Source of the DNA: Pseudoalteromonas lipolytica
GTDB lineage: Bacteria; Pseudomonadota; Gammaproteobacteria; Enterobacterales; Alteromonadaceae
DNA length: 64,000 bases
Reading direction: 5' to 3'
Assembly (NCBI RefSeq): GCF_001306915.1
Contig: NZ_LJTC01000002.1
Location: 134,108 to 198,107, forward strand
Shown: positions 40,045-50,085 of the stretch, one piece after another
Layout: each line of letters begins with the position of its first letter
How positions within the stretch are numbered: position 1 is the first letter of the stretch
Notes under the pieces: model-generated
Told to the model about the DNA's origin: nothing
The model's database searches: none
What the model saw: the letters and a program-made list of their open reading frames with translations, nothing else
Made by a program: the position numbers and the translations under genes

Positions 40045-43000
40045 TTAATCTCTGTATAGTCGCCTTCTATAAACAAAAGGTAACAAAGCAATGAGAAATA
40101 CAAAAACGCCACCGCTACTAGATTCAGCTTTATCACTATTGCTAGTAGTAGGTACATTTTTAACAGTAACATCTATCGATTGTTCTGTAGTTCCTTCCCC
40201 ATCCGAAACTGCTACTTTGAATTTGAGCAATGAATCCTCTGAAACAGCTGGAGATTTGAATTTTAACGTTGCCGAATTCGATTGAAGAATATCAGCTTGA
40301 AGACCTTGCGTTTGCGTCCAATTGTAAGTTAACGACTGTGATTCCTTATCTGTCGCAGAAACGGTAATTACACCGTCTGCATTCTCATTAACTGTATAAC
40401 TACTAGCAAGTTCAAGAGTTGGCAATTGGTTTACATGCACGAATAGAACAGATTGTTCATGAACAAATTCCTCATAACCATCGTTAATGGTTAAAGAAAT
40501 TGTCCCTTGCTTTGACTCTATTAGCTCTGACACTTTTAAGATTGCTATACTTTCATTTTGGTTTTCGATAGTAACTTCAGGTATTGAAATAGACCAGTGA
40601 TACGTTAGCTCATCTGCGTCGCTATCTGACGTGCCTGACGCATCTAAAACGAAAGTATGCAGCTCTTCTATCGTTTCAGGAATAATAAGAGACAATGTCG
40701 GTGCGCTATTAAGACTTTCTTGTGCCAGTTTTGCGACAACCTCAACAAAACCATTTTTCTCGCCGTCTAAGTCAAACTCACTACCATCTTCAATCCTAAT
40801 CACTGAACAATTGCTGCACTCAGCACTAAACTCGCTGTTTTCAATTATCTCTACCGATTTCCAACCATTTAACGTTAGTACGCGTGCTTGTAGCTCATCG
40901 CTTAATAAAGCGTTTTCGAGCATTGGTAAAGCAAGGTCTACTGATTCTGTACGCTGAGCGAGCTCAACATTGATGTTTATCATGTCACTCTTCAATTGGA
41001 AATGAGGATCTTCAACCCTCATCTCGGTGAAGGCATCAAGCAGTTGGCCCTCAGAGACATTCATATTTTCTATGAAGTGCTCACTGTGAGTGCGAATAAC
41101 GTCACCTGCTCTGATGATATGGAAAACATTGTTCGTATATACATAAGAGTCAGATGCGAGTACCCCTTTCGAGGTGTTTGCTGAATTATCTAAGAAATCA
41201 ACAATCCCATCACCATCACTGTCGCCTATCCACTCTATGCTATCAGGGATATTATCACCATCGGTGTCGACGCTTTCATCATCAAAGGTAACATGATTAA
41301 TCAATGGCACAGTCTCAGTTTTCGTCAGAACCGACTCTCCATTTTGTAAAATGTCATACTGTAAGGTAATGTCTCCTTGCCAAGCATCTTCAATACCAAA
41401 ATAGCCACTCCAAATTGATGTGTCATACATATACACGTCAACTTCATTGATGACTTGTTCAGCAGATAATAATGTTACTTTTAGCTCTAAACTTTCATAA
41501 TTTGAAAAGCCATATACTTGTATATAAAGTTCGGCGCTATTCCCTTTGACCAAACTTGCCATTTTCTTACCATTTTGTTTATAAGTGGCACTGATAGTAC
41601 GTGGAGCTTCTTCATCTAAATGAATTATTTCAGATTTACTAAACTCCCCTGTATAACCGCCGTCGTATACTTCAAGCTCAATTGAATCAACTGACGAGTC
41701 AAGCGTATTTCCTAATACTACATTCTTGATCCCTTCGATACTGTAGTCACTAAAATAGTGGCTATAATTGCCAGCAGTTAAATTCAAGCCCAAGTAACCA
41801 TTTAACGGCTTACCTCTTACATTAAGCGCAACGACAGGCAGAACATTTCGATAAACATAGGTAAAAGGCTGAATATCAATACGAGGATTTATATGAAGGT
41901 TAACAGTGCCTGAGGCTGTATTACCTGCATTATCGCTTGCCGTAATATCTAAAGAGTAACGCCCTGATTCAAATTCTATATCTAGCCCTGATCCGACAGT
42001 TATTTCTTTGATGCCTGATACCCTATCAAAAACAATAAATTGCTCTAGCAAGGTTTCAAACAATTGTTCTTCAGTAAATTCTCCGTTCATAGCGACGACA
42101 TCGTTTCGGATGGTTGGAGCCGTCGTATCAGTAACAAAGAATGTTTGCACAGCTCTTGCGCTATTCCCTGCAATATCTTCAGCGACCCAAGTTACTTGAT
42201 TCTCGCCATATACTAGCGTTCTAGATAAAGGGTATACCTCAACTGCTGCTCTATTGTTATCAGTAACCTCAGGATAAAGACTTCTAGGAATAGATGTGTT
42301 TTCATAGACACCTTCAATTGTCACAGCTGTCAAATCAGAGAAAACTGGTGGTAAATTTTCTCCTAAATTTGGATCATCTGGATGACTATCCTCACTATCA
42401 ACCACACCATCTGAATCAGTATCTTCAGCTGTTGGGTTTGACCCTATTTCAAATTCAGTTAAGTTAGTCAAACCATCTCTGTCTAAATCTTGACTTGCAT
42501 CGTATGAGTCAAGAACATTTAAGCCAAATTGATACTCCCAAAAATCTGCAATACCGTCATTGTCGGTATCTAAACGAGTATCAACCTCTGTAACCCACAT
42601 AACTCTATCAATAAAGAATGGATCATAGCGGTAAAAATTAGCATCAACTAGATTAAGTTTTATGACGTTGAAGCCATCAGTGACAGGTATTAGTAAACGA
42701 GACTCATTATATTGAACCTGAATATTTTCGTTGTTTAGTTGAACATTAAAGCGGTCATATTTGTTAACTCTATAGTCAATTGTGATAAACCCCTGCTCAA
42801 ACAAGCCAGCAATAGCAAAACCTGCATTTACTTCTGTATAATTTTCGCCATCAAACTTAGGATTGAAAGAAAGGCTATTCACTCCGTTAGAAGACCAAGT
42901 ATCACTTGAAATCCAGTCAACATTATTTGCTGCTAACACCGTAAAGCGGTTAGGTAATCCTGCACTTTCAAAGCTTTCGAAAAGGTTATTAATTGCTGAA

Positions 43001-46000
43001 GGCGTTGAAGCGTTTTCTGAAGGCGAGCTTTGTGCATAATACTCTTGTACGTCTGTATAACCATCTTCATCTAAATCAGCACCAGTAACATTTGCATTAA
43101 TCGGTGAGGTCATAAGTACATTTACTTCGTAACCGTCAGGAAGTTCATCTCCATCACTATCCGAAAGCCTAGGATCTGTTCCAATACCATACTCTTGCAG
43201 AGCTGTTAATGCGTCATTATCGTAGTCAGAAGATGCATCATTAGCATCAGTTAAATTAAGCCCATTTTCAACTTCCCAAAAATCTGGCAACCCATCACTA
43301 TCTGTATCAGCATCGCTCGTTTTAGTAATAAACTTAAAATTATCTAGCCAAACAGCATCCTCTCCAGTAGATATTGATCCATCTTTTGAATATGAAAACT
43401 CAATAACGTTAACACCTTCGGGGATTTTAACAATTACCGACCCTTCTTTAGTCCCAGCGATCCACTCAATATCACTGTTTGAACCATTAATTTTCATTAT
43501 AAAAGAGTCGCAACATTCTTCAGACTCTATTTTATAGTCAAATACAAGGTATGCTTCAGCGAAGACGCCTGTAGCACTGAATGAGCTCATTTGACCATCT
43601 GAGATTTTACCGGAGCGAATGCTTTGCGAACCATCTGTAGCAAAACTATTATCAATGTACCAATCTGCGTTGTTCTCTGATGAATGGTTAAACCATTGAG
43701 GTAGTTGAGAGTCTTCAAATGAACTAGTTAGATTCAATTGCTCTGGAAATGACTCTGCATCCTGCGGATCAGTTTGTAACTGAAACTCGGTAAAGTTGCT
43801 AAATCCATCGTTATCACTATCAAGCATAGCATCAGTAGAGTCTGTTAAATTTAGACCATACTCATATTCCCAGCCGTCTGGAATTTGGTCTCCATCTGTA
43901 TCAAGGTTATTGGGGTCTCCCTGATGTAAAAACTCATTTAGATTACTCAAACCGTCATTATCATTATCTAGTAATGCATCATCTGGATTTGAAGGATCTA
44001 AGCCGTGCACAACTTCCCAAGAGTCAGGTATTGAATCACCATCATTATCAGCAAACTCATTACTGATATAAATGTTATCAATGAAGACAGTATCTAAACC
44101 GGATGATACAGAACCATCTTTAATATATGCGAATTTAAGTGTATTTAAGCCTGCAGGAATGACCTGCTCGAAAGAGCGCCAATCGGTAATACCAGAATCA
44201 ATAACAATTAATTGCTCGTTTAGGTATACATACAAATGGTCAAAACCTGCTTCTGTAGAAAGTTTATAAATGAAACTTAAATACTTAGTCTGGTCTGTTA
44301 CAAAGCTGTATTCAAAACTAGTTGCTTGACTATCGTCAATATCATTATTAGCCAAAGAGAAGCTATAGCTTTCATCTATTTGTGACGTTACCCATGGCGT
44401 AGAAGGATCTGTAAAATTAAAACTTTCAGGAACAAGATTATCGTTAAAGTTAAAAGAGATTGTTGCAGGAATTGAAGGCGTAGAATCAGCATCCGTTGGG
44501 TCTGAACCTAATAAAAATTCAATTAGGTTAGTGAAGCTATCTTGATCTAAGTCACTTTGTGCATCTGCACTGTCTAGTGGATCTAACGAAAAATTGACTT
44601 CCCAACCATCTGTCATTTTGTCGTTATCAGAATCTGGATTAGTTAAGCTCGTTTGATATTCATGATGTTCTTGATAGTCTGTTAGGCCATCGTCATCTGT
44701 ATCAGAATTATTTGGCAACGAATTTAATCTGTATTCTTCTAGGTTGGTCAATCCATCTTCATCAAGGTCACCTGAGGCATCTGTAGGGTCTGAAGAGTCG
44801 AGTGAGTATAACAGCTCCCAGTTGTCATCCATTCCATCGTTATCATTATCAATGAATTGAATATTATTACATACAACACCTACCGTATTGAATGCATCAA
44901 CAACATCATTTGCCGCATAACCTAAATCAATGGCACTGTTTATTGCACCACATGCTCCATCGATAAAGTCAGTTGAATTAACCCAATAATTTTGGTTTGC
45001 GTAAAGCATAATTTGAAAAGCTTTTCGCGGATCCCACTCAGGCTTATTTGCAAGTAAATAAAATGCTCTGTTAAATACACCACTACTGTAATGGACATCA
45101 ATACCAGAATAAAACTGTGATGCATGGTCTATTGAAATACCATCATTTGACGGTGTTTCAAAATAACGCAATGCAGTTCTATTTTTTGTGATGTCGGCAC
45201 CCGACAACCAATCTGTAGTGCCTCTGACAAAGTATTCAGCAGTTTCACCAGCCATGTCTGAAAAAGATTCATTTATCCCGCCTGATTGGTCAAAATAAAA
45301 TAAATTAGAATTTTGTTCTGTTACACCATGACTTACCTCGTGAGATACAATATCCAAAGATACTAGTGGGTAAAAGCTATCAGCACCATCACCAAAACTC
45401 ATCGCAGAGCCATTCCAGGTGGCGTTTTCCCATCCATCTCCTTGGTGAACACGCAGTAATAATTTAAAGGTCAGGGGCGCCGTGTTGTACCATTGCTCAT
45501 ACATATCAAACACTGAGGTACCAAATGCATGCGCATCGTTTAAAGGCGAATAGGCACCATTGACCTCTTTGTGAGTATTTCGATCACACGGGAATGAAAA
45601 CGCAGATGATGGCTCACTGCCTGACTCCATCGAAACAGTTTTCACTTTATCATTCTCTAAAAAGCATGTTTCTCCTACTTGAGAAACTGCATAGGCAGGA
45701 TAATCTTCGCCATATTCATAACGGCCAACTTTCTCATTCCCCCCAGGACCCATCGCCTGTGTGTGCTTAATATTATTCCACGCTTTATACACTTCATAAG
45801 TATTTTCATTGATGATAGCTGAAGGCTTTGACTCATGTTCGGCATTTAAAATTTCAAGTTCAATTAAATATGCGTAATGAGCTTTATCATCCTTAACATA
45901 AATATAACGTTCTGATTTTATAAGCTTATATGGCAAGTCTAATGACAATTTAGCAGCTTCAAGTACTGCGTTAACTGCAGTATCTAAATCAAATTGATTG

Positions 46001-46359
46001 TTCGCTCTTAATTGTAATTGCGCATCATTGATGCCGGTCGCAAAAAAGCCACTCATGTGCTGTGACTTATCTTGAACACGAATTTGCTGACCCCAAATAG
46101 GAATACCAGAGTAATACTGCTGCAGAATTTTATTTGATGAGCTTTTTCTTAACACACTATTAGAGTGTTGGTGAGTAGAAGTAATTTCTTCAAAATAAGA
46201 GCCTTTTATTTGGCTTTTTTGAAGAGTCTGATTCATTAACAACAGGTTTTGAAGTTGAGGCTTGTTAGATGGACTTACCCTTTCGACTGTTGCAGCTTGA
46301 AGAGAGTATGCACTGAACATACTAAAAACTGCAGCACCTGCAATTAATCCCTTATGCAT
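40045..46359 (-). CDS. Giant modular M4 (thermolysin-type) metalloprotease with GlyGly-CTERM
   Basis: Secreted zinc metalloprotease. Seen: 2104 residues; signal peptide to about Ala22; FTP-like propeptide region 25-200; M4 domain with HEVSH (340-344), third zinc ligand Glu364 in GGINESFSD, and catalytic His423. Four blocks of Asp-rich, thrombospondin-3-like calcium repeats (503-625, 770-870, 1015-1115, 1255-1335) alternate with three related beta-sandwich modules (about 630-768, 875-1012, 1120-1257). HYR/Ig-like and PKD/cadherin-like domains follow. The tail ESSSGGVFVFLIALLPF + YRRRLYRD is a GlyGly-CTERM signal, expected to be cut by a rhombosortase (not in the window). Monocistronic. Likely exported by the type II system (inference). 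Substrate unknown. Confidence 0.92.
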   Translation of the reverse strand: MHKGLIAGAAVFSMFSAYSLQAATVERVSPSNKPQLQNLLLMNQTLQKSQIKGSYFEEITSTHQHSNSVLRKSSSNKILQQYYSGIPIWGQQIRVQDKSQHMSGFFATGINDAQLQLRANNQFDLDTAVNAVLEAAKLSLDLPYKLIKSERYIYVKDDKAHYAYLIELEILNAEHESKPSAIINENTYEVYKAWNNIKHTQAMGPGGNEKVGRYEYGEDYPAYAVSQVGETCFLENDKVKTVSMESGSEPSSAFSFPCDRNTHKEVNGAYSPLNDAHAFGTSVFDMYEQWYNTAPLTFKLLLRVHQGDGWENATWNGSAMSFGDGADSFYPLVSLDIVSHEVSHGVTEQNSNLFYFDQSGGINESFSDMAGETAEYFVRGTTDWLSGADITKNRTALRYFETPSNDGISIDHASQFYSGIDVHYSSGVFNRAFYLLANKPEWDPRKAFQIMLYANQNYWVNSTDFIDGACGAINSAIDLGYAANDVVDAFNTVGVVCNNIQFIDNDNDGMDDNWELLYSLDSSDPTDASGDLDEDGLTNLEEYRLNSLPNNSDTDDDGLTDYQEHHEYQTSLTNPDSDNDKMTDGWEVNFSLDPLDSADAQSDLDQDSFTNLIEFLLGSDPTDADSTPSIPATISFNFNDNLVPESFNFTDPSTPWVTSQIDESYSFSLANNDIDDSQATSFEYSFVTDQTKYLSFIYKLSTEAGFDHLYVYLNEQLIVIDSGITDWRSFEQVIPAGLNTLKFAYIKDGSVSSGLDTVFIDNIYISNEFADNDGDSIPDSWEVVHGLDPSNPDDALLDNDNDGLSNLNEFLHQGDPNNLDTDGDQIPDGWEYEYGLNLTDSTDAMLDSDNDGFSNFTEFQLQTDPQDAESFPEQLNLTSSFEDSQLPQWFNHSSENNADWYIDNSFATDGSQSIRSGKISDGQMSSFSATGVFAEAYLVFDYKIESEECCDSFIMKINGSNSDIEWIAGTKEGSVIVKIPEGVNVIEFSYSKDGSISTGEDAVWLDNFKFITKTSDADTDSDGLPDFWEVENGLNLTDANDASSDYDNDALTALQEYGIGTDPRLSDSDGDELPDGYEVNVLMTSPINANVTGADLDEDGYTDVQEYYAQSSPSENASTPSAINNLFESFESAGLPNRFTVLAANNVDWISSDTWSSNGVNSLSFNPKFDGENYTEVNAGFAIAGLFEQGFITIDYRVNKYDRFNVQLNNENIQVQYNESRLLIPVTDGFNVIKLNLVDANFYRYDPFFIDRVMWVTEVDTRLDTDNDGIADFWEYQFGLNVLDSYDASQDLDRDGLTNLTEFEIGSNPTAEDTDSDGVVDSEDSHPDDPNLGENLPPVFSDLTAVTIEGVYENTSIPRSLYPEVTDNNRAAVEVYPLSRTLVYGENQVTWVAEDIAGNSARAVQTFFVTDTTAPTIRNDVVAMNGEFTEEQLFETLLEQFIVFDRVSGIKEITVGSGLDIEFESGRYSLDITASDNAGNTASGTVNLHINPRIDIQPFTYVYRNVLPVVALNVRGKPLNGYLGLNLTAGNYSHYFSDYSIEGIKNVVLGNTLDSSVDSIELEVYDGGYTGEFSKSEIIHLDEEAPRTISATYKQNGKKMASLVKGNSAELYIQVYGFSNYESLELKVTLLSAEQVINEVDVYMYDTSIWSGYFGIEDAWQGDITLQYDILQNGESVLTKTETVPLINHVTFDDESVDTDGDNIPDSIEWIGDSDGDGIVDFLDNSANTSKGVLASDSYVYTNNVFHIIRAGDVIRTHSEHFIENMNVSEGQLLDAFTEMRVEDPHFQLKSDMININVELAQRTESVDLALPMLENALLSDELQARVLTLNGWKSVEIIENSEFSAECSNCSVIRIEDGSEFDLDGEKNGFVEVVAKLAQESLNSAPTLSLIIPETIEELHTFVLDASGTSDSDADELTYHWSISIPEVTIENQNESIAILKVSELIESKQGTISLTINDGYEEFVHEQSVLFVHVNQLPTLELASSYTVNENADGVITVSATDKESQSLTYNWTQTQGLQADILQSNSATLKFKSPAVSEDSLLKFKVAVSDGEGTTEQSIDVTVKNVPTTSNSDKAESSSGGVFVFLIALLPFVYRRRLYRD

Positions 46360-46562
46360 AATAGTTCCTTAAATACATTTTTTACTTATTATCGGGACCA
46401 AAATACCAAAAATAAACACAATCTGCACCAATTTGTTAAGCTCACATTAATGAATTAGCTAAAATTTCGAATCCATATATCAAAACTCAAACTGGTAAAA
46501 TACTCAACCTCAGTCAATACTTTATCATTACAGGTTAGTAATTTTAGGCTGTCGCTATTTCA

Positions 46563-47852
46563 ATGTCGCTGAGAATTAAATTCATCTTTTTGCTATCTAC
46601 CATTTTTTTAGTGGTGGTAGCCAATACCTTCATTATCTATGTATTAGATAAACAAGGTCAGGCTAAGCTTGAGGCAGTGATCCGTACTCATGATGTGCTC
46701 GATGAATCAGAAAAGCTCTACAATCAAATAACGAACGCAGAAACCGGGCAACGTGGTTATTTATTAACGCAGGATCTGAACTATTTAGAACCCTACTACG
46801 CAGCACTTGAACAAGTTAAACAACATTTTTTAGCCATCAATAGACTAACGCTAAGTAACCCCGAACAACAAAATACACTTGCAGTAATAGATGAGCTAGT
46901 CGACAAAAAGTTAGCGGAGTTAGCGTTAACTGTCACACTTGTAATGCAAAACACGCCATATGCAATCGAAGAAGCAAAAGCGATTGTTTTGACGAATGAG
47001 GGGAAACAGTATATGGACCAAATCCGTAAGCATATTTTACTGTTTCAAAATATTGAACGTGCCAAGCTAGAACAGCAAAATGCTGACTACCAAAGAAACA
47101 GACTATTCATAACTCGGTTTGTTACTTTGCAAATACCACTAATAGTGACCTTGTTAGTTTTTTGTGCTTTTTATATTAATTCAAGACTTTTTAAACCTCT
47201 TAAGTTGTTAATTCAAAACACTGAACAACTAGAAAAAGGCGAAAGACCTAAAATGTTGACGATTAATTACAACGATGAAATTGGCTTTGTGTTAAAACGT
47301 TTTGCACGCATGAGTGACATTGTTTATAAACGAACGAGCAAGTTAAATTTTCAAGCTAGTCATGATCATCTTACAGGTGTTTTGAATAGAACAGAGCTAA
47401 AGCCTGCATTAAAGCAAGCCATTTCTACTTGCTCTAAAGACAGTAAGCTGGCCGTTATATTTATAGATATCAATAAATTCAAAAAACTGAATGATGAGTA
47501 TGGTCATTTAATTGGTGACCAAATTCTCATTGAAACCGCAAAACGAATTACGTCATCTGTTAGAGCTGATGATGATGTATATCGTTATGGAGGAGATGAG
47601 TTTGTCATAATTACACATAATATTGCCAAATACAGATACGTTAATGCGATGATCACTCATTTATTAGCACGTTTTGACAATCCTTTTGTACTCGAACAGC
47701 TGACATTAAATATTTCATTAAGTATTGGAGTAGCCCTCGCTCCTGATCACAGCTTAAATCATCAACATCTACTTAAACTCGCTGACCAAGCAATGTATCA
47801 GGCTAAGCATGAGTCAAAGAATAGTTATCACATACACAACAATCGCGGCTAG
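46563..47852 (+). CDS. Diguanylate cyclase with periplasmic CHASE3 sensor
   Basis: Makes cyclic di-GMP from two GTP. Seen: 429 residues; TM helix about 8-27; periplasmic CHASE3-type domain about 30-180 with the signature NAETGQRGYLLT; second TM about 183-203; HAMP-like linker 205-258; GGDEF domain from 265 with intact GGDEF at 343-347. The inhibitory I-site RxxD is present as Arg334-Asp337, five residues before GGDEF, so product inhibition is expected. The signal is unknown. It is followed at about 100 bp by the YfcH-like gene. Confidence 0.93.
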   Translation: MSLRIKFIFLLSTIFLVVVANTFIIYVLDKQGQAKLEAVIRTHDVLDESEKLYNQITNAETGQRGYLLTQDLNYLEPYYAALEQVKQHFLAINRLTLSNPEQQNTLAVIDELVDKKLAELALTVTLVMQNTPYAIEEAKAIVLTNEGKQYMDQIRKHILLFQNIERAKLEQQNADYQRNRLFITRFVTLQIPLIVTLLVFCAFYINSRLFKPLKLLIQNTEQLEKGERPKMLTINYNDEIGFVLKRFARMSDIVYKRTSKLNFQASHDHLTGVLNRTELKPALKQAISTCSKDSKLAVIFIDINKFKKLNDEYGHLIGDQILIETAKRITSSVRADDDVYRYGGDEFVIITHNIAKYRYVNAMITHLLARFDNPFVLEQLTLNISLSIGVALAPDHSLNHQHLLKLADQAMYQAKHESKNSYHIHNNRG

Positions 47853-47949
47853 AAGACTAATCTAAATTACTGCTTTATACGTATAAATTTGCAAAAAGCC
47901 CCATCACTATGTATAAAAAATACACACAGATTTTAATTAAGGTAGCACT

Positions 47950-48843
47950 ATGCATATTTTATTAACAGGTGGAACAGGCCTCATTGGTAGACATTTGTGC
48001 CCTTTCTTACTTAATCACCACAAGGTTACTGTGCTAACACGCAATCCGATACAAGCTGCTGTGATACTAACTCATCAGGTACACACAGTTAAGTCGTTAG
48101 ATGAAGTCAATTTTGAAGAGATTGATGCTGTCATTAATCTTGCAGGAGAGCCAATAGTCAATAAACGTTGGAGTGAATCGCAAAAGCGCACTTTACTTAA
48201 TAGCCGGATTAATCTTACCCAACAAATCTCAAAAGCGATTAGCCGCTGTGAGTCCCCTCCTCACACATTCATTTCTGGCAGTGCGATTGGTTTTTATGGC
48301 CGTCAAGAAAACCAGCCAATCGATGAAAGCTTTAATGATATATACCCTGAATTTAGCCATGTCCTTTGTCGTGATTGGGAGCATGCCGCAACGAAAGCGC
48401 ATGGTGATCAAACTCGCGTTTGCTTGCTGCGTACAGGCATCGTTTTAGCAAAACAAGGGGGAGCTTTAGGTAAAATGTTGCCAGCTTTCAAGTTTGGTTT
48501 TGGTGGCCCTTTAGGTCATGGTCGTCAAGGGATGTCGTGGATCCATATTGACGACATGATCCAACTCATTCTTTTTGTGCTTTCACATCAAGAAATTCAA
48601 GGATCAATTAATGCCACCGCGCCAAACCCCGTTGATAATAATGAATTTAGTCAAACACTTGCGAATGTAATTTCGCGTCCTGCCATGTTGCGTATGCCTA
48701 GTTGGGTTCTCAAATTGATGATGGGAGAGATGTCAGATCTTCTACTTCATGGTCAATTTGTGCTTCCCAATAAATTACTTAATCACAATTTTCGCTTCCA
48801 TTACCCAACATTGAAGCCCGCATTAGAAAGTCTGAAATTATAG
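47950..48843 (+). CDS. yfcH: YfcH/TIGR01777-type NAD(P)-binding epimerase family protein
   Basis: Extended short-chain dehydrogenase-like protein of the YfcH family, role unknown. Seen: 297 residues; N-terminal TGGTGLIGRHL nucleotide motif; INLAGEPIVNKRWSESQKR, a family hallmark; ISGSAIGFYG; LLRTGIVLAKQGGALGKMLP; and the C-terminal domain with PNPVDNNEFSQTLA. It aligns along its full length with E. coli YfcH (297). It has a ribosome site AAGGTAGC before ATG 47950. It lies between two diguanylate cyclase genes in the same direction with gaps of about 80-100 bp; co-transcription is possible but unproven. Confidence 0.92.
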   Translation: MHILLTGGTGLIGRHLCPFLLNHHKVTVLTRNPIQAAVILTHQVHTVKSLDEVNFEEIDAVINLAGEPIVNKRWSESQKRTLLNSRINLTQQISKAISRCESPPHTFISGSAIGFYGRQENQPIDESFNDIYPEFSHVLCRDWEHAATKAHGDQTRVCLLRTGIVLAKQGGALGKMLPAFKFGFGGPLGHGRQGMSWIHIDDMIQLILFVLSHQEIQGSINATAPNPVDNNEFSQTLANVISRPAMLRMPSWVLKLMMGEMSDLLLHGQFVLPNKLLNHNFRFHYPTLKPALESLKL

Positions 48844-48924
48844 TTACAATGTACTAGTTGATAAGATTCAACCAATACATAATAATTAACCTGATTTTAG
48901 TCGAGTGATTATCCAGGGAAAATC

Positions 48925-50067
48925 ATGATGCATTTACCCACCATAATCAGCATTTCAATTTTATTGAATGTGATTATTGGAGCGTTTCTACTGTCTTTAT
49001 ATTTCTTGAGACAACAAGCAAGCTATTTATATTGGGGTAGTTCGTGTTTACTTTTCGTATTTGCGCAGATCACCGCATCTCTGCGTGTTTTTATCGACTT
49101 CCCCTTAATTACCCATTACTTGGCTGATTTACTCATTATTTCAGCGCCTTTAGCTGCAATTTTAGGGATCCATGCGTTCAGTCAGTCAGATAAAAAATAT
49201 CATAAAGCCTGTGCATTTGTAGTGACTCTATCCATGCTGATATTGCTGCCAGTGCATGACTCCCCGTTAAACCAAATAATCACCACGGCCATTATCGCCA
49301 TATGCTTTAGCTACGCTGCTTTTGCCCTCAGAAAACTACAGGTTGAGCGCATCATGCATCTTGCTTTACTAAAACTATGCTTTGTAATTCATGCTTTAAT
49401 TATGCTTTTACAGTTTTCGCTTTTAGTTTCAGATTATCAAGACATTATTGATACTGATTTAACTCACATTCTCGCGGTCATTCTGATAAGCCATATTATA
49501 ATTACCACTCTAACCGCCATGATATGGCCATTAATGATGTTTTTAGAATCAGAGCAAGTACTAAACGATCTAGCAAATCGAGATCCACTCACTGGATTAT
49601 TAAACCGTAGATCATTTATAACAATTAGTAACAGCTACTTAGAACAAGCTAATCATAACCTGACTGAACTCTGCGCTTTGATGATTGATATCGATTTCTT
49701 TAAAAAAGTAAATGACCAATATGGTCACGAAACAGGAGATGAAGCACTCAAATGGGTTGCAAAAAAGATTAAAAGCCAACTACGTGAACACGATTTGGTG
49801 GCCAGAATCGGTGGTGAAGAATTTGCAGTCATACTACCTAGCACCACTCAAACTCAAGGCGAAAGCCTATCTGAACGAATTCGTTTAGCGATACACAACG
49901 ATCGTTTCTTTTATCAAAACCAAGCTCTAAAGCTTACGATCAGTGTCGGTATTATTACACATAAATCGGGCACCAATAATGTCAATGAGTTGCTCGCAGA
50001 AGCCGATAAAGGTTTGTACAAAGCCAAGTCAAATGGCCGAAATCAAGTTGTAACTATGGCATTTTAA
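48925..50067 (+). CDS. Membrane diguanylate cyclase (GGEEF)
   Basis: Predicted cyclic di-GMP synthase. Seen: 380 residues; an N-terminal membrane region of about seven hydrophobic segments (residues 5-205) that I cannot assign to a named MASE family; then a GGDEF domain beginning NRDPLTGLLNRRSF, with the active variant GGEEF at 296-300 and an intact I-site Arg287-Asp290. GGEEF is a functional signature. AGGGAAAA precedes two ATG codons (48925, 48928). The ligand of the membrane part is unknown. Convergent with the LysR gene; I see no clear terminator between them. Confidence 0.92.
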   Translation: MMHLPTIISISILLNVIIGAFLLSLYFLRQQASYLYWGSSCLLFVFAQITASLRVFIDFPLITHYLADLLIISAPLAAILGIHAFSQSDKKYHKACAFVVTLSMLILLPVHDSPLNQIITTAIIAICFSYAAFALRKLQVERIMHLALLKLCFVIHALIMLLQFSLLVSDYQDIIDTDLTHILAVILISHIIITTLTAMIWPLMMFLESEQVLNDLANRDPLTGLLNRRSFITISNSYLEQANHNLTELCALMIDIDFFKKVNDQYGHETGDEALKWVAKKIKSQLREHDLVARIGGEEFAVILPSTTQTQGESLSERIRLAIHNDRFFYQNQALKLTISVGIITHKSGTNNVNELLAEADKGLYKAKSNGRNQVVTMAF

Positions 50068-50085
50068 ATGCGGTAGTTAGAATCT

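Noticed and set aside
40045..46359. Asp-rich repeats as a CRISPR-like or satellite DNA array
   Set aside because: The periodicity is at protein level (calcium-binding DxDxDG motifs) with poor DNA identity and variable spacing.
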